Counted from the first letter of the stretch, positions 6,887 to 14,875 are shown. The stretch is 39,501 nt of DNA from Lentzea indica (GCF_012184385.1 NZ_VSRL01000062.1:1-39501), one strand, 5' to 3'. The notes: generated by a model from the sequence alone, not told the origin. A program made the numbers and translations.

Positions 6887-8386
6887 ATGCAGCCTTCATC
6901 CGTTCCGCGGCGCTGGACAGCGGTGATCGGCGTGTGCACAGCGGTCTTGCTGACCGTCGTGCCAGCGACCGCGTCGACATCCGAACCTGTTTCAGCGCCT
7001 GTTCCCGCAGCGGCCACCGGGCCCTGTGACATCTACGCGTCCGGTGGCACGCCCTGCATCGCGGCGCACAGCACGACGCGGGCGCTCTATGGCGCGTACA
7101 ACGGCAACCTCTATCAAGTCAGGCGTTCGTCGGACAACGGCACCAGGAACGTCCCTGTGCTGGCGGCGGGCGGCACGGCCGACGCGGCGGCGCAGGACTC
7201 CTTCTGCTCAGGGACCTCCTGCGTGATCACGGTGGTCTACGACCAGTCCGGTCGCGGGAACGACCTGTGGTACCAGGGATCGAGCGTGGTGCCAGGATCG
7301 CCCCAGAGCAAGCCGGCGATCGCGACCTCCGAGTCGCTGACCGTCGGAGGCGACAAGGCGTACTCGCTCTACATCAACCCGGGCAACAGCTACTGGCGTG
7401 ATGGTCACCTGACGGGCGTTCCCACCGGAAGCGCGCCAGAGGGCATGTACATGGTGACCAGCGGTACGCACGTCAACGGCGGTTGTTGCTTCGACTACGG
7501 CAACAGCGAGACGACCCGCAAGGCCGATGCGGCCGGAGCGATGGACGCGATCAACTTCAGCAAGCAGTGCTGGTTCGGCGGGTGTTCCGGCACCGGTCCG
7601 TGGGTCCAGGCGGATCTCGAATGGGGCCTGTTCCCCGGCGGGAGCCAGCAGTGGAACCCGAACCAGCGCGCCTTCACGAACAAGTTCGTCACGGCGATCT
7701 TGAAGAACAACGGCACCACGCGGTTCGCGCTCAAGGGCGGCAACGCCCAGGCGGGCGAACTGACCACGTTGTACGAGGGCGCGCTGCCCAACGGGTACAG
7801 CCCGATGAAGAAGCAGGGGGCGATCGTCCTGGGCAGCGGCGGCGACTGCTGCAAGCCCGACGGCGGCGCCAATCTCAGCGCGGGCACCTTCTACGAGGGA
7901 GCCATGGTGTCGGGCTACCCGTCCGACGCGACCGAGAACGCGGTGCAGGCCAACATCATCGCGGCCGGCTACGGCACCGGTGGCGGCGGCACGACCGGAG
8001 CGGTCCGCGCGCTTGCCGCCGGCAGGTGCATGGACGTCAACGCGGGCAGCACCGCACCGGGAACCCAGTTGCAGATCTGGGACTGTCACAACGGGACCAA
8101 CCAGACCTGGACGCGCACCGCGTCCGGTCAGCTGACTGTCTACAGTGGAGACAGCACCAGGTGTGTGGCGGCCCAGAACAACCAGACCGCCCCTGGCACC
8201 GCTGTGGTGATCTCACCGTGCGACGGCGGAGCAGGTCAGCGGTGGCAGTTCAACGCCAACGGCACCATCACCGGTGCGCAGTCGGGGATCTGCCTGGACG
8301 TCAACGGCGGCGCCACGGCCAACGGCTCCAAGGTCATTCTGTGGACGTGCCACGGCGGTGGCAACCAGCAGTGGACGTTCGGGTGA
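6887..8386 (+). CDS. Secreted GH54 alpha-L-arabinofuranosidase with RICIN (CBM13) domain
   Basis: A 499-residue secreted enzyme; ATG 6887 is preceded by GAAGGAG. A signal peptide and Ala/Pro spacer occupy about residues 1-44, the GH54 catalytic domain about 45-362, and a ricin-type lectin domain about 370-499. Landmarks match the fungal AbfB fold with a constant offset of 24 for the first three: vicinal Cys200-Cys201 (GGCCFDYGN), nucleophile Glu245 (DLEWGLF) and the acid/base candidate Asp320 (GSGGD). Fungal AbfB carries CBM42 at this end; here it is replaced by a ricin-type domain. The enzyme should release terminal arabinofuranose from arabinan and arabinoxylan. It is 17 bp behind the GH39-like gene and co-transcribed with it. 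Confidence 0.92.
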   Translation: MQPSSVPRRWTAVIGVCTAVLLTVVPATASTSEPVSAPVPAAATGPCDIYASGGTPCIAAHSTTRALYGAYNGNLYQVRRSSDNGTRNVPVLAAGGTADAAAQDSFCSGTSCVITVVYDQSGRGNDLWYQGSSVVPGSPQSKPAIATSESLTVGGDKAYSLYINPGNSYWRDGHLTGVPTGSAPEGMYMVTSGTHVNGGCCFDYGNSETTRKADAAGAMDAINFSKQCWFGGCSGTGPWVQADLEWGLFPGGSQQWNPNQRAFTNKFVTAILKNNGTTRFALKGGNAQAGELTTLYEGALPNGYSPMKKQGAIVLGSGGDCCKPDGGANLSAGTFYEGAMVSGYPSDATENAVQANIIAAGYGTGGGGTTGAVRALAAGRCMDVNAGSTAPGTQLQIWDCHNGTNQTWTRTASGQLTVYSGDSTRCVAAQNNQTAPGTAVVISPCDGGAGQRWQFNANGTITGAQSGICLDVNGGATANGSKVILWTCHGGGNQQWTFG

Positions 8387-8449
8387 CCTGTCGGCGACTG
8401 CCGCAGACGGACCAATGACCTCGGTCCAAGCGGTGTCGTCAAGTAGCGG

Positions 8450-8477
8450 CTGAACGGCGCTTGTCGGCGCCGTTCAG
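8450..8477 (+). terminator. Hairpin after the GH54 gene
   Basis: Perfect 11-bp stem CTGAACGGCGC / GCGCCGTTCAG around the 6-nt loop TTGTCG, without a T-tract, as is common in actinomycetes. The loop is also a possible -35 box of the GH9 promoter, so termination and initiation elements overlap. Confidence 0.55.
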
Positions 8478-8490
8478 ATCACCCTACGGT
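8461..8490 (+). promoter_or_regulatory. Predicted GH9 cellulase promoter
   Basis: TTGTCG (8461-8466), an 18-bp spacer and TACGGT (8485-8490), followed 4 bp later by the CebR-type operator at the expected transcription start. Confidence 0.5.
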
Positions 8491-8494
8491 CATG

Positions 8495-8508
8495 TGGGAG
8501 CGCTCCCA
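8495..8508. promoter_or_regulatory. CebR-type operator at the GH9 promoter
   Basis: Perfect 14-bp palindrome TGGGAGCGCTCCCA, identical to the known Streptomyces CebR (cellobiose/cellotriose-responsive repressor) box. It lies 36 bp before the cellulase start codon. No cebR gene is in this window, so the repressor would be encoded elsewhere. Confidence 0.88.
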
Positions 8509-8543
8509 GAAGTCCCGTCGACGAGGACGGAGAACCTCACCAC

Positions 8544-11120
8544 ATGAGATCGCAACCATCACGCATGCTCGCCGCCACCCTGCTGGTGGCACTCGCCGCG
8601 AGCACGTTTCCGGCGGCGAGCACCGCCGCGGCGGCGGAGTACGAGCGCGTGCTCAACGGAAAGTTCGACAGCGGCTCCGCCGATCCCTGGTGGAGCAGCG
8701 CCGGCGTGACGAACAGGGTGACCGGCGGCGAGCTGTGCGCGTCGGTCACCGGCGGCACGACGAACCCCTGGGACGCCCTGGTCGGCCAGAACGGCGTTCC
8801 GTTCGAGAACGAGCAGTCCTACACCCTGTCGTTCGACGCCCACGCCACCACCGCGCAGACCATCGCCGCGGCGGCGGGCGAGAGCGTGAGCCCGTACCGC
8901 GGGATCGCCAAGCAGGACTTCGCGGTCACCACGGCCAAGCAGCGCTTCACGTTCACCTTCACGTCCACATTGGACTTCCCGGACGCCGGCAACGGCCAGG
9001 TCGCCTTCCAGCTGGGCGGTCAACCGTCCGACAACACGATCTGCGTGGACAACGTCTCGCTGATCGGCGGCGTGAAACCGCCCGGTGGCGGCAACCCCAC
9101 GCCGACGAAGAAGGTCCAGGTCGACCAGGTGGGCTACGTGCCGGGCCTGCCCAAGCGCGCCACCCTCGTCTCCACCGCGACCACGCCGCAAACGTGGACG
9201 CTCAAGAACTCCGCGGGCACGGCGGTGGCCACCGGCCAGACCACGCCCAAGGGAGCGGACGCGACGTCCGGCGACCCGGTGCACCTGATCGACTTCTCGT
9301 CGTTCGACACGACGGGGACCGGGTACACGCTGTCCGTCGGCGCCGACAGCAGCTTCCCGTTCGACATCTCCGCCGACGCGATCAAGCGGCTGCGCTACGA
9401 CTCGCTGGCGTTCTTCTACCACCAGCGCAGCGGAACGCCGATCGAGGCGCAGTACGTCGGTGACCAGTACGCGCACCCGGCAGGCCACGTGAACGTGGCG
9501 CCCAACCAGGGCGACAACAACGTGCCGTGCCGCGCGGACCTCAACTGCGGTTACACGCTCGACGTGCGCGGTGGCTGGTACGACGCGGGTGACCACGGCA
9601 AGTACGTGGTCAACGGCGGCATCGCGGCCTGGCAGCTGCTCAACTCCTACGAGCGGGCCATGCGGATCGGTGACGCGGCGGCGTTCCGCGACGGCACGCT
9701 GGCCATCCCGGAGAAGACCAACGGCGTGCCGGACCTCCTCGACGAGGCGCGCTGGGAGGTCGACTTCCTGCTGAAGATGCAGGCACCGGACGGCATGGCG
9801 CACCACAAGATCCACGACGCGGCCTGGACGGCGCTGCCCACCCGTCCCGAACTGGACGCTGAGCCGCGCCGGCTGTCCGCGACCAGCACCGCGGCGACGC
9901 TGAACCTGGCCGCGGTCGCCGCACAGGCCGCTCGCCTGTGGAGCGGCATCGACGCGACGTACTCCGCGAAGCTGCTCGCGGCGGCACGCAAGGCGTACAC
10001 GGCGGCCAAGGCGAACCCGGCCAAGCTCGCCGACCCGAACGACAACGTCGGCGGCGGCGCGTACGACGACAAGACCGTGAGCGACGAGTTCTACTGGGCC
10101 GCCGTGGAGTTGTACGCGACCACCGGCGACAACGCCTACCGGACCGACGTGACCGCCTCACCGCACTACAAGGCGGCCAGCCTGAGCAGGGCCGGCTTCT
10201 ACTGGGGCGGAACGGCACCGCTGGGTGACATCACGCTCGCCCTTGCGCCGCACGGCCTGCCCGCTGCGGACGTCACGGCGATCAAGTCCGCGTTCGCTTC
10301 CGTGGCGGACCAGCACCTGACGGCCATGGGACAGATGGGTTATGCGACGCCGTACGACAACAGCGTCGACGGGTACGTCTGGGGGTCGAACTCCGCGGTC
10401 CTGAACAACGCCCAGGTGCTCGCACTGGCACACGACTTCACCGGTGCCGCGAAGTACCGCGACGGCGTGTTCGAGGCGCTGCACTACCTTCTCGGCCGCA
10501 ACCCGCTGAGCACCTCGTACGTGGCGGGCTACGGCGAGCAGGCCATGCAGAACGCGCACCACCGGTTCTGGGCGCGGCAGAACGACCCGACCCTGCCGAT
10601 CGCGCCGCCCGGCTCGCTGTCCGGCGGTCCGAACAGCGCGCTGCAGGACCCGGTGGTCCAGCGGTTGCTCGCCGGCTGCCCGCAGCAGAAGTGCTGGGTG
10701 GACGACATCGGCGCCTACTCGGTGAACGAGGTGGCGGTCAACTGGAACTCTGCGCTCGCCTGGGTGACCGGCTGGGCGGCGGAGAAGTCAGGGGCGCCGG
10801 TGTCCAAGCCGGACTGCGAGGTCGGCTACAGCGCCAACAAGTGGCAGGACGGCCAGTCGGCGCACGTCAAGCTCACCAACACCGGCACGGCCCCGTGGAC
10901 CGCGTGGAAGCTCGCGTTCGCGTTCCCCGGCACCCAGCGGGTCACCACCGGGTGGTCGGCGACCTGGAGCCAGACCGGCCGCGACGTGACCGCGACCAAC
11001 ATGCCGTGGAACGGCCGGGTCGAGCCGGGCAAGTCCGTCTACATCGGATTCAACACCTCCGGCTCTGGATCCGACCCGACGGCCTTCACCATCAACGGCA
11101 AGTCCTGCAAGACCGGCTGA
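8544..11120 (+). CDS. Secreted GH9 cellulase, CBM4-Ig-GH9-CBM2
   Basis: An 858-residue secreted beta-1,4-glucanase. Start ATG 8544 gives a signal peptide of about 31 residues. Order: CBM4/9-like beta-sandwich (about 32-175), Pro/Gly linker, CelD-type Ig domain (about 188-275), GH9 (alpha/alpha)6 barrel (about 280-750) and C-terminal CBM2 (754-858, CEVGYSANKW...CKTG). Catalytic marks are WYDAGDHGKY (Asp347/Asp350, base), NAHHRFWARQ and NEVAVNWNSALAW (Glu729, acid). This is the architecture of processive or endo-acting actinomycete Cel9 enzymes. It stands alone behind a CebR-type operator, so cellobiose induction is expected. The gene is convergent with tetR and the two reading frames overlap at their ends. 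Confidence 0.96.
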   Translation: MRSQPSRMLAATLLVALAASTFPAASTAAAAEYERVLNGKFDSGSADPWWSSAGVTNRVTGGELCASVTGGTTNPWDALVGQNGVPFENEQSYTLSFDAHATTAQTIAAAAGESVSPYRGIAKQDFAVTTAKQRFTFTFTSTLDFPDAGNGQVAFQLGGQPSDNTICVDNVSLIGGVKPPGGGNPTPTKKVQVDQVGYVPGLPKRATLVSTATTPQTWTLKNSAGTAVATGQTTPKGADATSGDPVHLIDFSSFDTTGTGYTLSVGADSSFPFDISADAIKRLRYDSLAFFYHQRSGTPIEAQYVGDQYAHPAGHVNVAPNQGDNNVPCRADLNCGYTLDVRGGWYDAGDHGKYVVNGGIAAWQLLNSYERAMRIGDAAAFRDGTLAIPEKTNGVPDLLDEARWEVDFLLKMQAPDGMAHHKIHDAAWTALPTRPELDAEPRRLSATSTAATLNLAAVAAQAARLWSGIDATYSAKLLAAARKAYTAAKANPAKLADPNDNVGGGAYDDKTVSDEFYWAAVELYATTGDNAYRTDVTASPHYKAASLSRAGFYWGGTAPLGDITLALAPHGLPAADVTAIKSAFASVADQHLTAMGQMGYATPYDNSVDGYVWGSNSAVLNNAQVLALAHDFTGAAKYRDGVFEALHYLLGRNPLSTSYVAGYGEQAMQNAHHRFWARQNDPTLPIAPPGSLSGGPNSALQDPVVQRLLAGCPQQKCWVDDIGAYSVNEVAVNWNSALAWVTGWAAEKSGAPVSKPDCEVGYSANKWQDGQSAHVKLTNTGTAPWTAWKLAFAFPGTQRVTTGWSATWSQTGRDVTATNMPWNGRVEPGKSVYIGFNTSGSGSDPTAFTINGKSCKTG

Positions 11121-11815
11121 CCGCCTGGCCGGTCGTAAGTCCATGACGAACGCCCGCCGGGGAAGTTCCGGTGGGCGTTCGGCGTAGTTCGGTGATGCGG
11201 CCTTCGCGGGCGATCAGAACGCGCCGGGCCGCACCACGCGCATGGCGTCGTCCACGAGCCGGCGCAGGGACTCGGTCCCGTCGTGTCGAGCCAGACGGCG
11301 TTGGCGACGTTCAGGCAGGCGAGCGCGGCAGCGGTGACCGCAGCGGGGCGCGGGTCGTGATCCGCGCCGTTGGGCAGGTTCAGGCGTTCGGCGACGAGCG
11401 GGGCCAGCAGGTCCTGCCAGTGCGTCTGCTGCTCCACCCGGCCGGCCCGCAGTGCCGGGGACTGACCGGTGATCCGCAGCAGCACGAGACCATAGCGCGG
11501 GTCACGTTCGGTGGCGTCCACGATCACGTCGAACGAGTGGCGCAGCGCGGTCCACGCGTCCTCAGAGGCGGGCCGGCGGGCGAGTTCGCCCGCCAGGAGC
11601 GCGCCGACCGCCTCGAACTTCACCAGGACGACGTCTTCTTTGGAACCGAAGTAGCGGAAGAAGCTCCGCTGCGACATGCCGGCCGCACCGGCGATCTCGT
11701 CCACCGTCGTGGCGTCGTACCCCTGCTGGACGAACAGGTCCCACGCGACCTCCATCACCTGGGCCCGCACCGCTTGGCGAGTCCTCTCCCGCAGGCCCGG
11801 CTTCGTACTGCTCAC
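11039..11815 (-). CDS. TetR/AcrR-family regulator with apparent C-terminal frameshift
   Basis: The start is GTG 11813-11815 with a TACAGT -10-like hexamer six bases upstream, so the transcript may be leaderless. Residues about 10-55 are the TetR helix-turn-helix (TTVDEIAGAAGMSQRSFFRYF). The frame is normal to NAVWLDT, then becomes an atypical Pro/Arg/Trp-rich tail running back into the GH9 gene. One missing base at about 11282-11286 restores DGTESLRRLVDDAMRVVRPG and a stop at 11214, a typical TetR ending. The true gene is therefore probably 11214-11815, about 200 residues. It is divergent from the SnoaL-like gene, and a dyad at 11861 between them is the likely operator. Ligand unknown. Confidence 0.85.
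   Translation of the reverse strand: MSSTKPGLRERTRQAVRAQVMEVAWDLFVQQGYDATTVDEIAGAAGMSQRSFFRYFGSKEDVVLVKFEAVGALLAGELARRPASEDAWTALRHSFDVIVDATERDPRYGLVLLRITGQSPALRAGRVEQQTHWQDLLAPLVAERLNLPNGADHDPRPAAVTAAALACLNVANAVWLDTTGPSPCAGSWTTPCAWCGPARSDRPRRPHHRTTPNAHRNFPGGRSSWTYDRPGGQPVLQDLPLMVKAVGSDPEPEVLNPM
11148..11181. terminator. Bidirectional terminator between GH9 and tetR
   Basis: A 14-bp stem with one G/T mismatch (CGAACGCCCGCCGG against CCGGTGGGCGTTCG) and a 6-nt loop. It lies between the GH9 stop at 11120 and the restored tetR stop at 11214, which supports the shorter tetR gene. Confidence 0.75.
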
Positions 11816-11860
11816 CCGATCACTGTAGCGCCCGTCAGAAGTGACACCAGCTGTAGGTGA

Positions 11861-11875
11861 TGACAGTGGCTGTCA
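11861..11875. promoter_or_regulatory. Dyad TGACAG-TGG-CTGTCA, likely TetR operator
   Basis: Perfect 6-bp arms around TGG in the 107-bp gap between divergent tetR and the SnoaL-like gene. Its left arm could be the -35 box of the SnoaL promoter (TGACAG, 18 bp, TATGCT at 11885-11890). Assignment to the neighbouring TetR is inference from position. Confidence 0.6.
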
Positions 11876-11922
11876 CCTTTGACGTATGCTGCCGCCACAG
11901 TCGTGAACATCGGAGGAGACAG

Positions 11923-12852
11923 ATGCGCACCACCACTGCCCTGCCCAGGAAAGCAGTCGCAGCCGTGCTGGCCGCCGCGACCTTCAGCGCCATGGCCGGC
12001 GTCGCCCCCGCGGCGGCGGAGGCGAGCCCGACCGCCGCACACGCCTGGCAGAACAACGCGCTCGACCTGCGCAAGGCCATCACCGTGCAGGTGCTCAAGC
12101 GTCTCTTCGAGGACGGCGACGTCTCGGTCGTGGACCGGCACATCCGCCCCGACTACATCCAGCACAACCCGCTGGCACCGAACGGCACTGCCGCGCTGAA
12201 GGCCTTGGCGGGTCCCCTGAACGCGCAGTTCCCGGATCTGAAGTACGACATCAAGCGCGTGATCGCCGAGGGCGACCTGGTCCTGGTGCACTCCAACGTG
12301 ATCCTCACGCCCGGCACGCGCGGGTCGGCGGTGGTGGACATCTTCCGCTTCGACCGGAACAACATGATCGCCGAGCACTGGGACACCGTCCAGGAGGTGC
12401 CGGCCACGTCCGTCAGCGGCAACGACATGTTCTCCACGGTCAGCTCACCGCGCACGAATCAGCCGGGTCCGCGCTGGCTGACGGCGTTCACAAAGCCGGT
12501 GGCGACTGCGTACTTCGACCAGCTGCTCGTCCGCAAGGACACCGGCGCGATCGACTACCTGGCACCGGAGTACCACCAGCACAACCCCGCCGTTCCCAGC
12601 GGCTCAGCGGGCCTGCGGGAGCTGTTCACCGCACTGTTCCAGCAGTTCCCGCAGTTGACCGTGGAACGCAAGCGAGTCATTGCCGAGGGAGGCATCGTCG
12701 CGATCCACTCCCACTACCGGACCAGCCCTGAAGACCGCGGCCAGTCCGTTGTGGACATCTTCCGGGTGTGCCAGGACGGGAAGATCTGCGAGCACTGGGA
12801 CGTGGTCCAGAACGTGCCCGCGACCTCAGCCAACGACAACACGATGTTCTGA
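11923..12852 (+). CDS. Secreted protein with two SnoaL-like (NTF2-fold) domains
   Basis: A 309-residue protein. Start ATG 11923 has GGAGGAG at 11911-11917; an upstream in-frame ATG has no such site. A signal peptide of about 35 residues (AVAAVLAAATFSAMAGVAPA) is followed by two repeats, about 52-169 and 192-309, each with YxQHNP, a KRVIAEG strand, VVDIFR and EHWD..Q.VPAT. The pattern is that of the SnoaL-like polyketide cyclase/aldol-condensation family, usually a single-domain protein of about 130 residues without a signal. Both copies keep the same polar positions, so both may be active. Divergent from tetR and probably repressed by it. Substrate unknown; no link to the sugar enzymes is visible. 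Confidence 0.85.
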   Translation: MRTTTALPRKAVAAVLAAATFSAMAGVAPAAAEASPTAAHAWQNNALDLRKAITVQVLKRLFEDGDVSVVDRHIRPDYIQHNPLAPNGTAALKALAGPLNAQFPDLKYDIKRVIAEGDLVLVHSNVILTPGTRGSAVVDIFRFDRNNMIAEHWDTVQEVPATSVSGNDMFSTVSSPRTNQPGPRWLTAFTKPVATAYFDQLLVRKDTGAIDYLAPEYHQHNPAVPSGSAGLRELFTALFQQFPQLTVERKRVIAEGGIVAIHSHYRTSPEDRGQSVVDIFRVCQDGKICEHWDVVQNVPATSANDNTMF

Positions 12853-12870
12853 TCTCGAACTCCCGCCGGC

Positions 12871-12919
12871 CATGAAGGGCGCTTTCATCCACCTCAGGTG
12901 GACGAAAGCGCCCTTCATG
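12871..12919. terminator. 49-bp palindromic repeat, copy 1 (convergent gene ends)
   Basis: Arms of 23 bp with one mismatch around CA; the outer 16 bp (CATGAAGGGCGCTTTC) pair perfectly. It lies 18 bp after the SnoaL-like stop and 12 bp from the araC stop, so it can terminate both strands. A second copy is at 26481, also between convergent genes, with compensating base changes. Confidence 0.8.
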
Positions 12920-12931
12920 CAACAACACCCT

Positions 12932-13720
12932 TCAGGAGAGCGGGGTCATGGAGCGGTGATCACTGGCGTGCCGACAGCGCAACGCTCGTGGTGACTCTCC
13001 CAGCTCACGGCGGCAGACCTTGTTGAACGCCTGCAGGTCCGGGATGCCGACGGCGGCCGCGACGGCCGTGACCGACAGCGTCGAGGCGGTGAGCAGGTGG
13101 CGGGCCCGCTCCATCCGGCGGCGCCGGAGGTAGGCCACCACCGTGGTGCCGGTGCGGGCGCGGAACAGCCGCGTCAGGTGGTTGTGGGACACCCCGGCCA
13201 CCTTCGCGATGTCCGCGACCGACAACGACGTGGCCAGATGCGCCTCGACGTGTGCCGCGGCCACCGCGACCGGATCCGCCGCCTCACCACGGCCGGCAGG
13301 AACCGCGTCGGTCAGCTGCCACAGCACGGTCCAGAGGTGCGCCGCCGCCCGTGCCGACGGCGCGGCGAGTGCGCCGCGCATGAGCCGGGCGATCAGCGTC
13401 CTGTTAGGACCGGCGTCCTGCATCACCGGCGCGGCATGGCGTTCAGCGGTGCCGGTGAGGCGCAGGTGGGCGTACAGATGTTCGGACCTGCCGCGGTACC
13501 GGTAACGCACCTCGGTGTCGGGCGGGACCAGGCTGGCGTGGCCGGGGGCGATGCGGTGCACCGTGCCGCCCACCTCGAGCTCACCCTCGTAGACGTAGAG
13601 GTGCACCTGCCAGAGGTCGGGCAGCCGGAAGACCTCCTCCAGCCTCGTGACCCCGTGCACCCCGACACCAATGTCCGCCACCAGTGGCGCCTCGCTCAAG
13701 GGCAGCTCGACCTGACGCAC
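12932..13720 (-). CDS. AraC-family transcriptional regulator
   Basis: A 262-residue regulator starting at GTG 13718-13720. The N-terminal half is a cupin-like sensor domain (GHASLVPPDTEVRYRYRG). The C-terminal half holds two helix-turn-helix motifs (about residues 165-260: LSVADIAKVAGVSHNHLTRL and LSVTAVAAAVGIPDLQAFNK) followed by the family tail RRELGESPRALR. An extended -10 (TGGTATTTT) ends six bases before the start, so the message may be leaderless. It is divergent from the PhyH-type dioxygenase gene, which it likely controls. Effector unknown. Confidence 0.92.
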   Translation of the reverse strand: MRQVELPLSEAPLVADIGVGVHGVTRLEEVFRLPDLWQVHLYVYEGELEVGGTVHRIAPGHASLVPPDTEVRYRYRGRSEHLYAHLRLTGTAERHAAPVMQDAGPNRTLIARLMRGALAAPSARAAAHLWTVLWQLTDAVPAGRGEAADPVAVAAAHVEAHLATSLSVADIAKVAGVSHNHLTRLFRARTGTTVVAYLRRRRMERARHLLTASTLSVTAVAAAVGIPDLQAFNKVCRRELGESPRALRCRHASDHRSMTPLS

Positions 13721-13726
13721 GGTGAA

Positions 13727-13784
13727 AAAATACCAGTAGTGGGTGATTTCAACCCACGCCGCAAGACAGTGGCGCGCTTACGTT
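13727..13784. promoter_or_regulatory. Divergent leaderless promoters and dyad between araC and phyH
   Basis: On the minus strand TATTTT (13732-13727) and on the plus strand TACGTT (13779-13784) each end six bases before the start codon of araC and phyH. Between them GTGGGT and ACCCAC (13739-13757, 7-bp spacer) form a dyad that could bind the AraC protein. Confidence 0.5.
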
Positions 13785-13790
13785 CGTCGT

Positions 13791-14612
13791 ATGCGAACTA
13801 GCGCTCCCCAGCTGCTCACGTCGGTTCAGCTGGCCGGTTTCGTCGCGCACGGCTACCTGCGCATGGACGCGGTCGTGCCGGCGGAGATGAACCAGGAAGC
13901 ACTCGAACTGCTGCCGAACGGAATCCCGGAGGTGCCGTACGGCACCCCGGTCACCGACGCCTATCCCGAAGGATCCTTCCCCCGGCGGCTCGTCGAGCTT
14001 CTCTCCGTCGCCGGCGCCCTGCGTGGTCTCGTCGGTCCGGATCCGACCGTGGATCACCACGCGGTGCACGTGCGCGAACCCCACGAGGGCAGAGCGCAGG
14101 GGTTGCACGGCGACGCGATCATCGACGTGCGGCCGGACGCGTTCGACGTCCAGCTCATGTACTACCCGCAGCGGGTCACCCCCGACATGGGCGGCACGCT
14201 GGTCATACCTGGCAGCCATCTGCGCCGCACCAACGAAAGCGACACCGCCCGCTACCAGAACCTGCGCGGCCAGACCCGCCTGGTCTGCCCGGCGGGCACC
14301 GTCCTGTTGCTGCACCACGGGATCTGGCACGGCGGACGCCGCAACGACAGCGACATCCGCCGGTACATGTTCAAGATCCGCTTCAATCCGACGGTGCCGC
14401 AGGTGCGCCTGTGGGACACCACCGACATGGCCGACACCGATGTCGTCGACGAGCTGAGCCGGTACTTCCCGTGGTACGAGAACGCCACCGCCCGGCTGGA
14501 GATCTTCAACCGGGTGCGGCTGTGGCGTGCCCTCACCGGCGACCACTCGTTCGACGTCGAGCACTGGGTCACGCGCGTCACCAACCGTCCCGCACACAGG
14601 AGCCACGCATGA
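13791..14612 (+). CDS. Phytanoyl-CoA dioxygenase (PhyH)-family Fe(II)/2-oxoglutarate oxygenase
   Basis: A 273-residue cytoplasmic oxygenase starting at ATG 13791. The iron ligands are readable: His106-x-Asp108 (GLHGDAI) and the distal His180 (GIWHGGRRN), with Arg190 or a nearby Arg for 2-oxoglutarate. The strand PDMGGTLVIPGSHLRR is typical of PhyH proteins. The family hydroxylates varied small molecules, so substrate cannot be assigned. Its stop overlaps the start of an 88-residue gene (ATGA), so the two are coupled. Divergent from araC. Confidence 0.87.
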   Translation: MRTSAPQLLTSVQLAGFVAHGYLRMDAVVPAEMNQEALELLPNGIPEVPYGTPVTDAYPEGSFPRRLVELLSVAGALRGLVGPDPTVDHHAVHVREPHEGRAQGLHGDAIIDVRPDAFDVQLMYYPQRVTPDMGGTLVIPGSHLRRTNESDTARYQNLRGQTRLVCPAGTVLLLHHGIWHGGRRNDSDIRRYMFKIRFNPTVPQVRLWDTTDMADTDVVDELSRYFPWYENATARLEIFNRVRLWRALTGDHSFDVEHWVTRVTNRPAHRSHA

Positions 14613-14875
14613 CCCTCCGGCAGCAGGTTCTGGTGCTGTACCTGGCGAGTTCCGCACTCGACTCCCACGTCGTCGGCTGGTCCCGCTACGACGGCACGGG
14701 CGCCTCCCAGCCCACCACGGGTGACTCCGACGAACCTCCCTACCCGGACGGGGTCGCCGCGCTGAGGGACGGCTGGCGCCTCTTCCAGGCCGCCCAACTG
14801 CTTCCGCCTCATCCGGGCGACGAGTACGGCACGTCCTTCCTCAAGCACGAGTTCTTCTTCGAGAAGCTGACCTAG
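14609..14875 (+). CDS. Small conserved-looking protein coupled to the dioxygenase (unknown function)
   Basis: An 88-residue soluble protein, ATG 14609 overlapping the dioxygenase stop by 4 bp. The C-terminal part (DGWRLFQAAQLLPP, then YGTSFLKHEFFFEKL) looks like a conserved domain; I cannot name a family. No signal, membrane segment or metal motif is visible. Coupled translation suggests a partner or accessory of the oxygenase. Its TAG stop overlaps the TAG stop of the convergent gene on the other strand at CTAG 14872-14875. Confidence 0.75.
   Translation: MTLRQQVLVLYLASSALDSHVVGWSRYDGTGASQPTTGDSDEPPYPDGVAALRDGWRLFQAAQLLPPHPGDEYGTSFLKHEFFFEKLT

Noticed and set aside
13799-13808. TAGCGCTCCC at the start of phyH, resembling half a CebR box
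   Set aside because: Only one half matches, it lies inside the coding sequence, and the gene is not related to cellulose use.
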